A DNA stretch of 6,080 nucleotides from a bacterium (GTDB taxonomy: Bacteria; SZUA-79; Acidulodesulfobacterales; Acidulodesulfobacteraceae). Location of the stretch: contig JAJYYS010000097.1 in NCBI GenBank assembly GCA_021800745.1, positions 1-6,080 on the forward strand, read 5' to 3'. The notes below the pieces were generated by a model. That model ran no database searches and was not told where the DNA came from. It saw only the letters and a list, made by a program, of their open reading frames with translations. The position numbers were made by a program, and so were the translations under genes. Below, one piece after another: positions 1-4,739 of the stretch. The first letter of the stretch is position 1. Each line of letters starts with the position of its first letter.

Positions 1-339
1 GTGAAAAAATTAATGAAAAAATTATTATTATCGGTTTTATTTTTAGCCTTGATAGCAATACCTTCCAGCTCTTTTGCCGCTACAATCGCAAAAAAAGCAG
101 TCGTTAAAAAGGCTGCGGCAAAGAAAGTCGTTGCCAAAAAAGCGGTAAAAACAATATCCTCTGCCAAAGTCAAAGCGGTACAGCAGGCTCTTGCAAAGGA
201 CGGGCTTTATAAAGGCAAAGTCGACGGAATGATCGGACCCGTTACTAGCAATGCGGTCAAAGCGTTCCAGAAAAAAAACGGCCTTAAAGCAGACGGAATT
301 ATCGGTCCTATGACGCTTAAAAAATTAGGCGTAAAGTAG
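1..339 (+). CDS. Secreted peptidoglycan-binding-domain protein with Lys/Ala-rich linker
   Basis: A 112-residue protein. Residues 1-27 form a classic signal peptide: a lysine-rich start, a long Leu/Ile/Ala core, then SSSFA-A with likely cleavage near residue 26 or 27. Residues 30-50 are a low-complexity linker of repeated KKA/KKV units, strongly positive. Residues 53-110 look like one PG_binding_1 domain: KVKAVQQAL, GLYKGKVDGMIGP, AVKAFQKKNGL, DGIIGPMTLKKLG, with the family's repeated DG-x-IGP motif. The expected role is non-catalytic binding to cell-wall peptidoglycan outside the cytoplasmic membrane; no hydrolase domain is attached. The GTG at base 1 gives a complete signal peptide, and the ATG at base 13 would also work. 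The ribosome site lies outside the window, so the start is not settled and a longer protein cannot be excluded. It is followed by a terminator and is probably not co-transcribed with bioD. Confidence 0.8.
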   Translation: MKKLMKKLLLSVLFLALIAIPSSSFAATIAKKAVVKKAAAKKVVAKKAVKTISSAKVKAVQQALAKDGLYKGKVDGMIGPVTSNAVKAFQKKNGLKADGIIGPMTLKKLGVK

Positions 340-356
340 TATTTTTTTTGATTTTC

Positions 357-400
357 CTCCCCGATAAAAATTCGGGGAGTTTCCTTCCTTTTCATTTTTT
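357..400 (+). terminator. Intrinsic terminator after the peptidoglycan-binding gene
   Basis: A perfect 8-bp stem, CTCCCCGA (357-364) with TCGGGGAG (372-379), closes a 7-nt A-rich loop and is followed by a pyrimidine/T-rich run ending in eight T's (about 380-401). It lies 17 bases after the stop of the upstream gene. The T run ends only about ten bases before the first possible bioD start, so bioD needs either read-through or a promoter inside this short gap. Confidence 0.75.
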
Positions 401-418
401 TTATACTTAATGCATGCC

Positions 419-1132
419 ATGTCTGATAAAATATTTTTTATTACCGGAATAGATACGAACATCGGAAAAACATTCGTCAGCCTTCTGTTGCTTCTTGCCT
501 TCAAGCGCCGCGGTTTAAACGCGGGATATATGAAACCAGTCGAAACCGGAGTTGAAATTAACGAAGACGGCGTCAAAAATTATATAGACGGCGCTTATGT
601 TAAGAAATATGGATGTTTAAAAGAAGAGCCGGATATTATAACTCCTTATACTTTTAAGTCCCCTTTGTCTCCTTACGCCGCTTTGAAAAAGGAAAGCGGA
701 GACCTGTGCATTAAAGAAATCCTCTTTAAATTTTACGAATTGAATAAAATCTATGACTATATGCTCGTCGAAGGAGCAGGCGGAATGCTCGTTCCTTTAA
801 AGAAGAAGCATTTTATGATAGATATTGCAAAATATATAGATGCAGGCATTATTTTAGTGACGAAAGCAGGCTTGGGCATGATAAACCAGACGCTGTTAAA
901 TATAGAATATGCAAAAAGCCATGATATTAAAATATCCGGTATTATAATAAACAACGTTTTTAACCAAAACGACGAGAGCATTTCGTCAAATAAAGAAATG
1001 CTCGGCGAATTTACGGACGTGCCGGTTATCGGAGATATTCCGTATCTTCCTGAAAATAAACGGTCGGAGAATATAAATATACTGAACGATTTAGCTTCAA
1101 AATATATAGACTTAGAAAAAATTTTATTATAA
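419..1132 (+). CDS. bioD: Dethiobiotin synthetase (BioD)
   Basis: BioD makes dethiobiotin from 7,8-diaminopelargonate, CO2 and ATP, the step before biotin synthase, in the cytoplasm. Numbering from the ATG at 419, the protein has 237 residues, typical for the family. The N-terminus is the P-loop FFITGIDTNIGKT (about 6-18; family GTDTxVGKT). It is followed by YMKPVETG (37-44) with the substrate-binding lysine, VEGAGGMLVPL (117-127), LGMINQTLLN (152-161, family LGxINHxLL) and GIIINN (174-179). I chose the ATG at 419 because MSDKIFFITG matches the usual BioD start; an in-frame ATG at 410 adds only three residues. Neither has a visible Shine-Dalgarno sequence. No other bio genes are in the window, so bioD is separated from the rest of the pathway here. 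dapL starts 56 nt downstream and is probably co-transcribed. Confidence 0.88.
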   Translation: MSDKIFFITGIDTNIGKTFVSLLLLLAFKRRGLNAGYMKPVETGVEINEDGVKNYIDGAYVKKYGCLKEEPDIITPYTFKSPLSPYAALKKESGDLCIKEILFKFYELNKIYDYMLVEGAGGMLVPLKKKHFMIDIAKYIDAGIILVTKAGLGMINQTLLNIEYAKSHDIKISGIIINNVFNQNDESISSNKEMLGEFTDVPVIGDIPYLPENKRSENINILNDLASKYIDLEKILL

Positions 1133-1188
1133 AATATGCAAAAGCAATATTGAAAATTAATAAAAATTAAAGGAGGATTAATTCCCGT

Positions 1189-2349
1189 ATGCAATTCAAA
1201 TTTTCCGACAGATTAGGCAAACTTCCGGTGTATCTTTTTGCCGAGATAGACAAACTTAAATCCCAGGTAAAGGCAAAAGGCGTAGATATAATAAGCTTCG
1301 GCATCGGAGACCCCGACCTTCCTACTCCTAAGGCGATAGTCGACGTCCTTAAAAAAGAAAGCGAGATAGACGTTAACCAAAAATATCCTTCGTATGAAGG
1401 GCTTTTAAAATTCAGGGAATCGGTTTCCGACTGGTATAAAAAAAGGTTTAACGTATCGTTGGACCCCGAAACGGAAATTTTATCCCTCATCGGCTCAAAA
1501 GAGGGCATAGGGCATCTCCCCCTTGCTTTTATAAATCCGGGCGACGTAGTTTTAATTCCTGACCCCGGTTATCCGGTTTACAGGGCTGGGACTATTTTTG
1601 CTGGAGGCATTCCTTATATCATGCCTCTTAAAGAAGAAAACGATTTTCTGCCGGATTTTTCCTTAATACCGGAAGATATTTTAAAGAAAGCGAAACTTAT
1701 GTTTTTAAATTATCCCAATAATCCTACTTCTGCAAGGGCGGATAGGCATTTTTTCAACGAGGTCGTTAAATTTGCAAAGAAAAACGAAATTATAGTCGCT
1801 CACGATTTTGCCTACTCCGAAGTTTATACCGGCGAAAAAGGGAACGATTCTTTTTTAGAAGCTAACGGGGCGAAAGAAATCGGTATAGAATTTCATTCCC
1901 TTTCCAAAACTTTTAATATGACGGGTTTCAGGATAGGATTCGCCGCCGGCAACGAAGAAGTCGTAAAAGGGCTTGGAGCTGTTAAAACCAATCTTGATTC
2001 CGGCGTGTTTCAGGCTATTCAGCTTGCCGGAGCTTACGGGCTCGATAACGAACTTAAAGCCGTTGAAGACAACAATAAAATTTATAAAAAGAGGCGCGAA
2101 TTGTTAGTAGGCGGATTAGAGAAATTAGGATATAAAGTCTATAAATCGGATTCCACTTTTTACGTGTGGACGCATGTTCCGAAAGCAAATATGAAGTCTA
2201 AGGAGTTTGCAGTTTCACTGCTAAACCAAACCGGCATTATCGTAACGCCGGGTTCGGGATTCGGCGAATACGGCGAAGGATATATAAGATTTTCTTTGAC
2301 GATAAGCGAAAACCGCATTAAAGAAGCTTTAGTCCGCATGGGCGGATGA
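1189..2349 (+). CDS. dapL: LL-diaminopimelate aminotransferase (DapL-type)
   Basis: A PLP-dependent class I/II aminotransferase of 386 residues. DapL converts tetrahydrodipicolinate plus glutamate directly to LL-diaminopimelate, bypassing the succinylase/acetylase branches and feeding lysine and peptidoglycan synthesis. Visible landmarks are FGIGDPDLPTP (37-47), GSKEG (102-106), DPGYPVYRAGT (125-135), NYPNNPT (174-180), HDFAYSE (205-211), FHSLSKTFNMTGFRIGFAAGN (235-255) with the PLP-linking Lys240, and YIRFSL (365-370) with the substrate-carboxylate Arg367. The combination EFHSLSKTFNMTGFRIGFAAGN plus KTNLDSGVFQA is characteristic of DapL rather than general aspartate or alanine aminotransferases, although specificity is inferred. 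AGGAGG at 1171-1176 lies 12 nt before the ATG and fixes the start. The stop overlaps the folK start as ATGA. Confidence 0.86.
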   Translation: MQFKFSDRLGKLPVYLFAEIDKLKSQVKAKGVDIISFGIGDPDLPTPKAIVDVLKKESEIDVNQKYPSYEGLLKFRESVSDWYKKRFNVSLDPETEILSLIGSKEGIGHLPLAFINPGDVVLIPDPGYPVYRAGTIFAGGIPYIMPLKEENDFLPDFSLIPEDILKKAKLMFLNYPNNPTSARADRHFFNEVVKFAKKNEIIVAHDFAYSEVYTGEKGNDSFLEANGAKEIGIEFHSLSKTFNMTGFRIGFAAGNEEVVKGLGAVKTNLDSGVFQAIQLAGAYGLDNELKAVEDNNKIYKKRRELLVGGLEKLGYKVYKSDSTFYVWTHVPKANMKSKEFAVSLLNQTGIIVTPGSGFGEYGEGYIRFSLTISENRIKEALVRMGG

Positions 2350-3017
2350 AATGCGGCGATATGGATATGGACTGCAAACCGGAGTCCCGCGGAGGCGGCG
2401 GCATTCCCGGCACGGATATATGCCTGGGGCTGGGAAGCAATGTCGGGAATACCGAAGATAATCTTCTGAAAGCTTTAAATTTAATTAAAAGCGCGGCGAC
2501 CGTTCCCGGCAGCCCTATAACGGGCGCAGTTGTGTCCGGCATTTCTTCGGCATATTTATCTTCGCCGGTCGGAAATGCCGACCAGCCTTATTTTTTAAAT
2601 TGCGCGGTTATGCTTGAAATGCCCGGAGATACGCAAGATTATCCTGCTTTCTGCCTAAAGCTTCTTTTCTTTTTGAAAAATATAGAAAAAAATATGGGCA
2701 GGAAAAGCGAAAGCAAAAGATATATGCCGAGGGTTATAGATATCGATATACTTTTCGTTTACTACGGTTCTCTAAAAAATTTCATAACATTGGACCTGCC
2801 GAAATTAAAACTGCCGCATCCGGAGATTTTTAACCGCAGGTTCGTTCTCGAGCCTATTCTTGATATTTCTGATATGTATTGCGGACTAAAAAAACCTTTT
2901 GACAAAGAAAGCATAAAAAAAGCCCTTGCAATATTGGAAAATTCATATGCAGGGGCTTCGCAGACAATATCTTATTACGGCAAGTTCGACGAAAAATTGA
3001 CTCAAATACGACGCTAA
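2346..3017 (+). CDS. folK: 2-amino-4-hydroxy-6-hydroxymethyldihydropteridine pyrophosphokinase (HPPK)
   Basis: HPPK transfers pyrophosphate from ATP to 6-hydroxymethyl-7,8-dihydropterin, the step before dihydropteroate synthase in folate synthesis. The 223-residue product shows ICLGLGSNVGNTEDNLLKAL (25-44; family LGSNxGd...L), SSAYLSSPVG (67-76), PYFLNCAV (81-88) and MGRKSESKRYMPRVIDIDIL (117-136), which carries the paired metal-binding aspartates D132 and D134. LPHPEIFNRRFVLEPILDI (156-174) completes the family C-terminal signature. The ATG overlaps the dapL stop (ATGA), implying translational coupling. This start gives about 24 extra, Gly-rich residues before the first strand, unusual for HPPK. 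There are in-frame ATGs at 2361 and 2367, and a GGAGG seven bases before an ATT codon at 2403 (listed separately). The C-terminal tail after about residue 180 is poorly recognisable. The gene ends in a convergent overlap with speD. Confidence 0.87.
   Translation: MKCGDMDMDCKPESRGGGGIPGTDICLGLGSNVGNTEDNLLKALNLIKSAATVPGSPITGAVVSGISSAYLSSPVGNADQPYFLNCAVMLEMPGDTQDYPAFCLKLLFFLKNIEKNMGRKSESKRYMPRVIDIDILFVYYGSLKNFITLDLPKLKLPHPEIFNRRFVLEPILDISDMYCGLKKPFDKESIKKALAILENSYAGASQTISYYGKFDEKLTQIRR
2391..2405 (+). promoter_or_regulatory. SD-like GGAGG before an in-frame ATT codon inside folK
   Basis: GGAGG (2391-2395) is followed after 7 nt by an in-frame ATT codon (2403-2405). A start there would leave about eight residues before the conserved LGLGSN, which matches normal HPPK N-termini better than the annotated start. 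ATT starts are rare (infC is the known example), and the G-rich stretch also simply encodes Arg-Gly-Gly-Gly-Gly, so this is only a possibility. Confidence 0.25.
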
Positions 3018-3421
3018 CGGGCGACGAGCTTCTCCTCGCAGAGTACTTTATGAGGAAGCTCTTCGTCGTAAATAGATATAAGCCCTCTTTTTATTTCCAT
3101 AATCTGCGGTTCCAAAGACCCGAACCTTTCGACTAAAAACTCCGCCGCTTCCTGAGGTTTTATTATATCTCCGCACGTAAAAATATCTACCGCCGCATAA
3201 TCGTATTCCGGCCATGTATGTATAGAAAGATGCGATTCCGCAATTATCACCATTCCGCTGATTCCGAACGGATTAAATTCGTGAAATTTATGTTCTACTA
3301 TGGTCGCTTTCGCTTCCGCCGCTGCATCAAGCATTGCGGTTTCTACGAAATCAAGGTCGGCCAAAATATTTTTTTTGCATTTTTTTAACTCTAAAAGTAA
3401 ATGCGTTCCTAAAGAATTCAT
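3014..3421 (-). CDS. speD: S-adenosylmethionine decarboxylase proenzyme (SpeD)
   Basis: SpeD decarboxylates S-adenosylmethionine to supply the aminopropyl donor for spermidine synthesis. It is made as a proenzyme that self-cleaves to create a pyruvoyl cofactor. The 135-residue product has the length and residue spacing of the short bacterial/archaeal class. The processing site is AE62-S63HLSIHTWPE: Ser63 becomes the pyruvoyl group, His68 assists processing, and Cys83 in DIFTCG is the catalytic cysteine. The start is well supported by AGGAGGT (plus-strand 3431-3437 read in reverse), 9 nt before the ATG. No spermidine synthase gene is in the window. Its stop codon (3014-3016) overlaps that of the convergent folK, leaving no room for a separate terminator for either gene. 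The leader carries a hairpin and direct repeats (listed separately). Confidence 0.93.
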   Translation of the reverse strand: MNSLGTHLLLELKKCKKNILADLDFVETAMLDAAAEAKATIVEHKFHEFNPFGISGMVIIAESHLSIHTWPEYDYAAVDIFTCGDIIKPQEAAEFLVERFGSLEPQIMEIKRGLISIYDEELPHKVLCEEKLVAR

Positions 3422-3438
3422 TTTACCCTTACCTCCTC

Positions 3439-3457
3439 AGAAGATTATAAATCTTCT
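3439..3457 (-). promoter_or_regulatory. Hairpin in the speD leader next to the ribosome site
   Basis: A perfect inverted repeat with 8-bp arms (AGAAGATT / AATCTTCT) and a 3-nt centre. In the speD transcript it would fold immediately upstream of GAGGAGGT, with one base between the stem and AGGAGGT. It is not followed by a T run, so it is not a terminator. It could be an mRNA 5'-leader structure that affects translation, or a DNA operator. Which of the two is unknown. Confidence 0.45.
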
Positions 3458-3474
3458 TAATAAATTTTAATAAA
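3455..3474. repeat. Paired 10-bp direct repeat, copy A
   Basis: Two adjacent 10-mers, TCTTAATAAA (3455-3464) and TTTTAATAAA (3465-3474), differ at one base. Together with copy B, 80 bp away, they form a shared 19-base string (3457-3475 and 3537-3555). This copy falls in the speD leader and partly overlaps the right end of the hairpin. Base composition here is extremely A/T-rich, so some similarity is expected by chance. Confidence 0.4.
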
Positions 3475-3500
3475 AAGATAAAATAAAAACACGATTTTTT

Positions 3501-3528
3501 ATTATATGTTATTTAGTGAAAAATGCAA
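3501..3528 (-). promoter_or_regulatory. Candidate speD promoter
   Basis: Read on the minus strand, TATAAT (3506 down to 3501) is a perfect -10 box. TTGCAT (3528 down to 3523), 16 bp upstream, is a weak -35 that matches only the TTG. The predicted transcript would start near 3494, giving a leader of about 70 nt that includes the hairpin. In such AT-rich DNA TATAAT can occur by chance. Confidence 0.4.
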
Positions 3529-3534
3529 GAAAAA

Positions 3535-3554
3535 TTTTAATAAATTTTAATAAA
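3535..3554. repeat. Paired 10-bp direct repeat, copy B
   Basis: TTTTAATAAA occurs twice in direct succession (3535-3544 and 3545-3554). It lies between the candidate speD promoter and the candidate cytochrome promoter, and is exactly 80 bp from copy A. The one-helical-turn period would suit a protein binding one face of DNA, or simple AT-rich bending. No binding protein can be named. Confidence 0.4.
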
Positions 3555-3573
3555 ACATCGCCTAAAAAATATA

Positions 3574-3602
3574 TTGACTTAAATTTTGTTATAATATATA
3601 TA
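3574..3602 (+). promoter_or_regulatory. Candidate promoter for the first cytochrome gene
   Basis: TTGACT (3574-3579) is a near-consensus -35. The hexamer at the ideal 17-bp spacing is TATATA (3597-3602). A perfect TATAAT sits at 3590-3595 but is only 10 bp from that -35, so it would need another, weaker -35. The -10 area is embedded in an (AT)8 tract. Transcription would begin around 3605-3610, giving a leader of about 55 nt before the cytochrome ATG. Confidence 0.5.
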
Positions 3603-3609
3603 TATATAT
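3594..3609. repeat. (AT)8 dinucleotide tract
   Basis: Eight uninterrupted AT units overlap the candidate -10 region of the cytochrome promoter. Dinucleotide tracts between or within promoter elements can change length by slippage and alter expression. Whether this one varies cannot be judged from a single sequence. Confidence 0.7.
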
Positions 3610-3662
3610 TAGTTCAGTAAATCAATTTATTTTTTTTTTAATTTTAAGGGGGTAGAATTATT

Positions 3663-4007
3663 ATGAAAAAAAGCATTTCGGCTTTATTCATTGCCGCAGC
3701 ATTAATTTTTAGCGCTACTACGGTTTTTGCCGCATCAGGCTCTTCGATTTTCAACTCCGAAGGCTGTATTGCCTGTCACAGTATTAACGGCGTGGGCGGT
3801 TCGGTAGGCCCAGACTTATCACACGTAGGCAGTAAAAGAAGCCTTTCCTGGCTTAAAACCCAGATAACCAATCCCGGTGCTCATTTCGCCGCCGGAACCA
3901 CCTCAAACATCAACGGCCAGTCGTATCAGGCTATTATGCCCGGACACAGACACATGGCGGCATCAAAGCTTAACGCTTTAGCCTCTTATCTCGAGTCTTT
4001 AAAATAG
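3663..4007 (+). CDS. Small monoheme c-type cytochrome, paralogue 1
   Basis: A 114-residue exported class I-like cytochrome c, expected to carry electrons in the periplasm. The signal peptide is MKKSISALFIAAALIFSATTVFA, with likely cleavage at 23/24. The heme-binding CIACH is at 35-39. GPDLSHVG (49-56) follows, then SLSWLKTQITNPGAHF (60-75), AIMPGHRHM (90-98), and a C-terminal helix ending in YLESLK. The distal heme ligand is probably Met92 in the IMP motif, with Met98 as the alternative. AAGGGGGT (3646-3653), 9 nt before the ATG, supports the start. The mature part aligns without gaps to the next gene (about 67 of 91 residues identical by hand count). The redox partner is unknown; no oxidase or bc1 genes are in the window. 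Confidence 0.9.
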   Translation: MKKSISALFIAAALIFSATTVFAASGSSIFNSEGCIACHSINGVGGSVGPDLSHVGSKRSLSWLKTQITNPGAHFAAGTTSNINGQSYQAIMPGHRHMAASKLNALASYLESLK

Positions 4008-4041
4008 TATAAAACATAAAGAACTTTCCGAATTATTTACA

Positions 4042-4086
4042 CCCCGTATATAGCCCGCTTAGATAACTAACGAACTATATACGGGG
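4042..4086 (+). repeat. Long perfect inverted repeat between the two cytochrome genes
   Basis: CCCCGTATATAG (4042-4053) and CTATATACGGGG (4075-4086) are perfect 12-bp arms around a 21-nt loop. The hairpin begins 34 bases after the stop of the first cytochrome. There is no T run directly after it (the nearest is six T's at 4111-4116), so it is a poor classic terminator. It may instead protect the 3' end of the first cytochrome mRNA, attenuate read-through, or be a protein site. The long loop argues against a simple terminator. Confidence 0.6.
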
Positions 4087-4114
4087 CATATTAAAGCATT
4101 TGAAACCCCATTTT

Positions 4115-4147
4115 TTAACCGGTATTCAGAAATATTAACCGCGGTAT
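4115..4147. repeat. TTAACCG(CG)GTAT pair upstream of the second cytochrome
   Basis: TTAACCGGTAT (4115-4125) and TTAACCGCGGTAT (4135-4147) start exactly 20 bp apart. Each contains a small palindrome (ACCGGT and ACCGCGGT). They stand out as GC-containing islands in AT-rich DNA about 90-120 bp before the second cytochrome start. They could be paired operator sites. I could not identify a convincing promoter in 4148-4220, which is mostly T/A runs. Confidence 0.3.
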
Positions 4148-4220
4148 CGTTTTTATTATTATTTTTTTATCGTTTCGTTTTATTACGCAATAAATATTTC
4201 TTTATATCGACATAAAAAAA

Positions 4221-4228
4221 AGGAGGTG
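4221..4228 (+). promoter_or_regulatory. Strong ribosome-binding site that fixes the second cytochrome start
   Basis: AGGAGGTG is a near-perfect Shine-Dalgarno sequence 6 nt before the ATG at 4235 (8 nt from the end of AGGAGG). The GTG at 4226 is in frame, but it overlaps this site and so cannot be the real start. Confidence 0.85.
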
Positions 4229-4234
4229 AATCGA

Positions 4235-4591
4235 ATGATTTTAAAAATCGGCAAGTTATTTTTAGCGGCGTTAATCTTTACCGGAATATCGGCAATTAGC
4301 GTTTCGGCTTTTGCCGCGTCTGGAGCGTCTCTTTTCGGTTCTGAAGGCTGTATAGCCTGCCATACCATTAACGGAAACGGCGGCCAAGTCGGTCCGAATC
4401 TTTCCCACGTAGGTTCGCAGAGAGGCCTGTCGTGGCTCAAGACGCAGATAGTTAACCCCGGCGCGCATTTTGCGTCCGGAAGCACCGTTACTCTTAACGG
4501 AAAGTCTTACATGGCTATTATGCCTAACCATAAAAGCATGCCTGCTTCTAAGGTCAATGCTATTGCGGAGTATCTCGAATCTTTGAAGTAA
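4235..4591 (+). CDS. Small monoheme c-type cytochrome, paralogue 2
   Basis: A 118-residue exported cytochrome c, a tandem paralogue of the gene at 3663. The signal peptide runs to about residue 27 (ISVSAFA-ASG) and is unrelated in detail to that of paralogue 1, apart from the ending. The heme site CIACH is at 39-43, GPNLSHVG at 53-60, GLSWLKTQIVNPGAHF at 64-79, and AIMPNHKSM at 94-102 with the probable axial Met96. The same YLESLK terminus is present. The mature chains align without insertions or deletions. The changes cluster on likely surface positions, including D to N after GP, RHM to KSM and several charge changes, which might tune partner or potential. It has its own strong ribosome site and is followed by two terminators, so it ends the transcription unit. 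Confidence 0.9.
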   Translation: MILKIGKLFLAALIFTGISAISVSAFAASGASLFGSEGCIACHTINGNGGQVGPNLSHVGSQRGLSWLKTQIVNPGAHFASGSTVTLNGKSYMAIMPNHKSMPASKVNAIAEYLESLK

Positions 4592-4592
4592 T

Positions 4593-4625
4593 ATGCCGCA
4601 TAATAAATAATGCCGCATTTTTTTA
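4593..4625 (+). terminator. First terminator after the cytochrome pair
   Basis: ATGCCGCAT occurs at 4593-4601 and again at 4610-4618. Because the 9-mer is nearly self-complementary, the two copies can pair as a stem of eight pairs with a central C-C mismatch around an 8-nt AT loop. Seven T's follow (4618-4624). It starts one base after the cytochrome stop codon. Confidence 0.55.
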
Positions 4626-4641
4626 CGTAAAGATTAAAATT

Positions 4642-4679
4642 AAAACCTCTGCCGCCGAAAAGGCGGGCGGAGGTTTTTT
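4642..4679 (+). terminator. Strong second terminator after the cytochrome pair
   Basis: AAAACCTCTGCCGCC pairs with GGCGGGCGGAGGTTTT (one bulged G, one T-G pair) around a GAAAA loop, followed by six T's (4674-4679). The A run before and T run after could let it work on both strands. It separates the cytochrome unit from the next promoter, which starts two bases later. Confidence 0.85.
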
Positions 4680-4680
4680 C

Positions 4681-4710
4681 TTGACGGTTATTCGAATAAA
4701 TTGATATAAT
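4681..4710 (+). promoter_or_regulatory. Promoter for the siroheme decarboxylase-type gene
   Basis: TTGACG (4681-4686) and TATAAT (4705-4710) are separated by 18 bp, and TG at 4702-4703 gives an extended -10. This is the best sigma-70-type promoter in the window. Transcription would begin near 4717, giving a leader of about 23 nt that is almost purely A/T and has no visible Shine-Dalgarno sequence before the ATG at 4740. Confidence 0.75.
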
Positions 4711-4739
4711 TAATATTAAATTAACCTTTTTTTTTAAAT

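Noticed and set aside
757..1194. 145-codon open frame on the minus strand opposite bioD
   Set aside because: It is antisense to the well-supported bioD coding sequence. Its translation is Phe/Ile/Ser-rich with no recognisable domain, typical of a shadow frame in AT-rich DNA.
1167..1508. 113-codon open frame on the minus strand opposite the dapL start
   Set aside because: It lies opposite conserved DapL sequence and has no plausible ribosome site or domain.
3590..3595. TATAAT as the -10 partner of TTGACT at 3574
   Set aside because: The spacer is only 10 bp. TATATA at 3597-3602 has the right 17-bp spacing, although another -35 for this TATAAT cannot be excluded.
3422..3662. CRISPR array, origin or mobile-element end in the AT-rich repeat region
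   Set aside because: Only short 10-bp repeats were found, with no spacers, no DnaA-box cluster, no long terminal inverted repeats and no transposase gene nearby.
4226..4234. GTG at 4226 as the start of the second cytochrome
   Set aside because: It overlaps the AGGAGGTG ribosome site. The ATG at 4235 is correctly spaced and gives a normal signal peptide.
4183..4618. Two overlapping minus-strand open frames opposite the second cytochrome
   Set aside because: Both are mirror frames of the conserved cytochrome coding region, and their translations show no family motifs.
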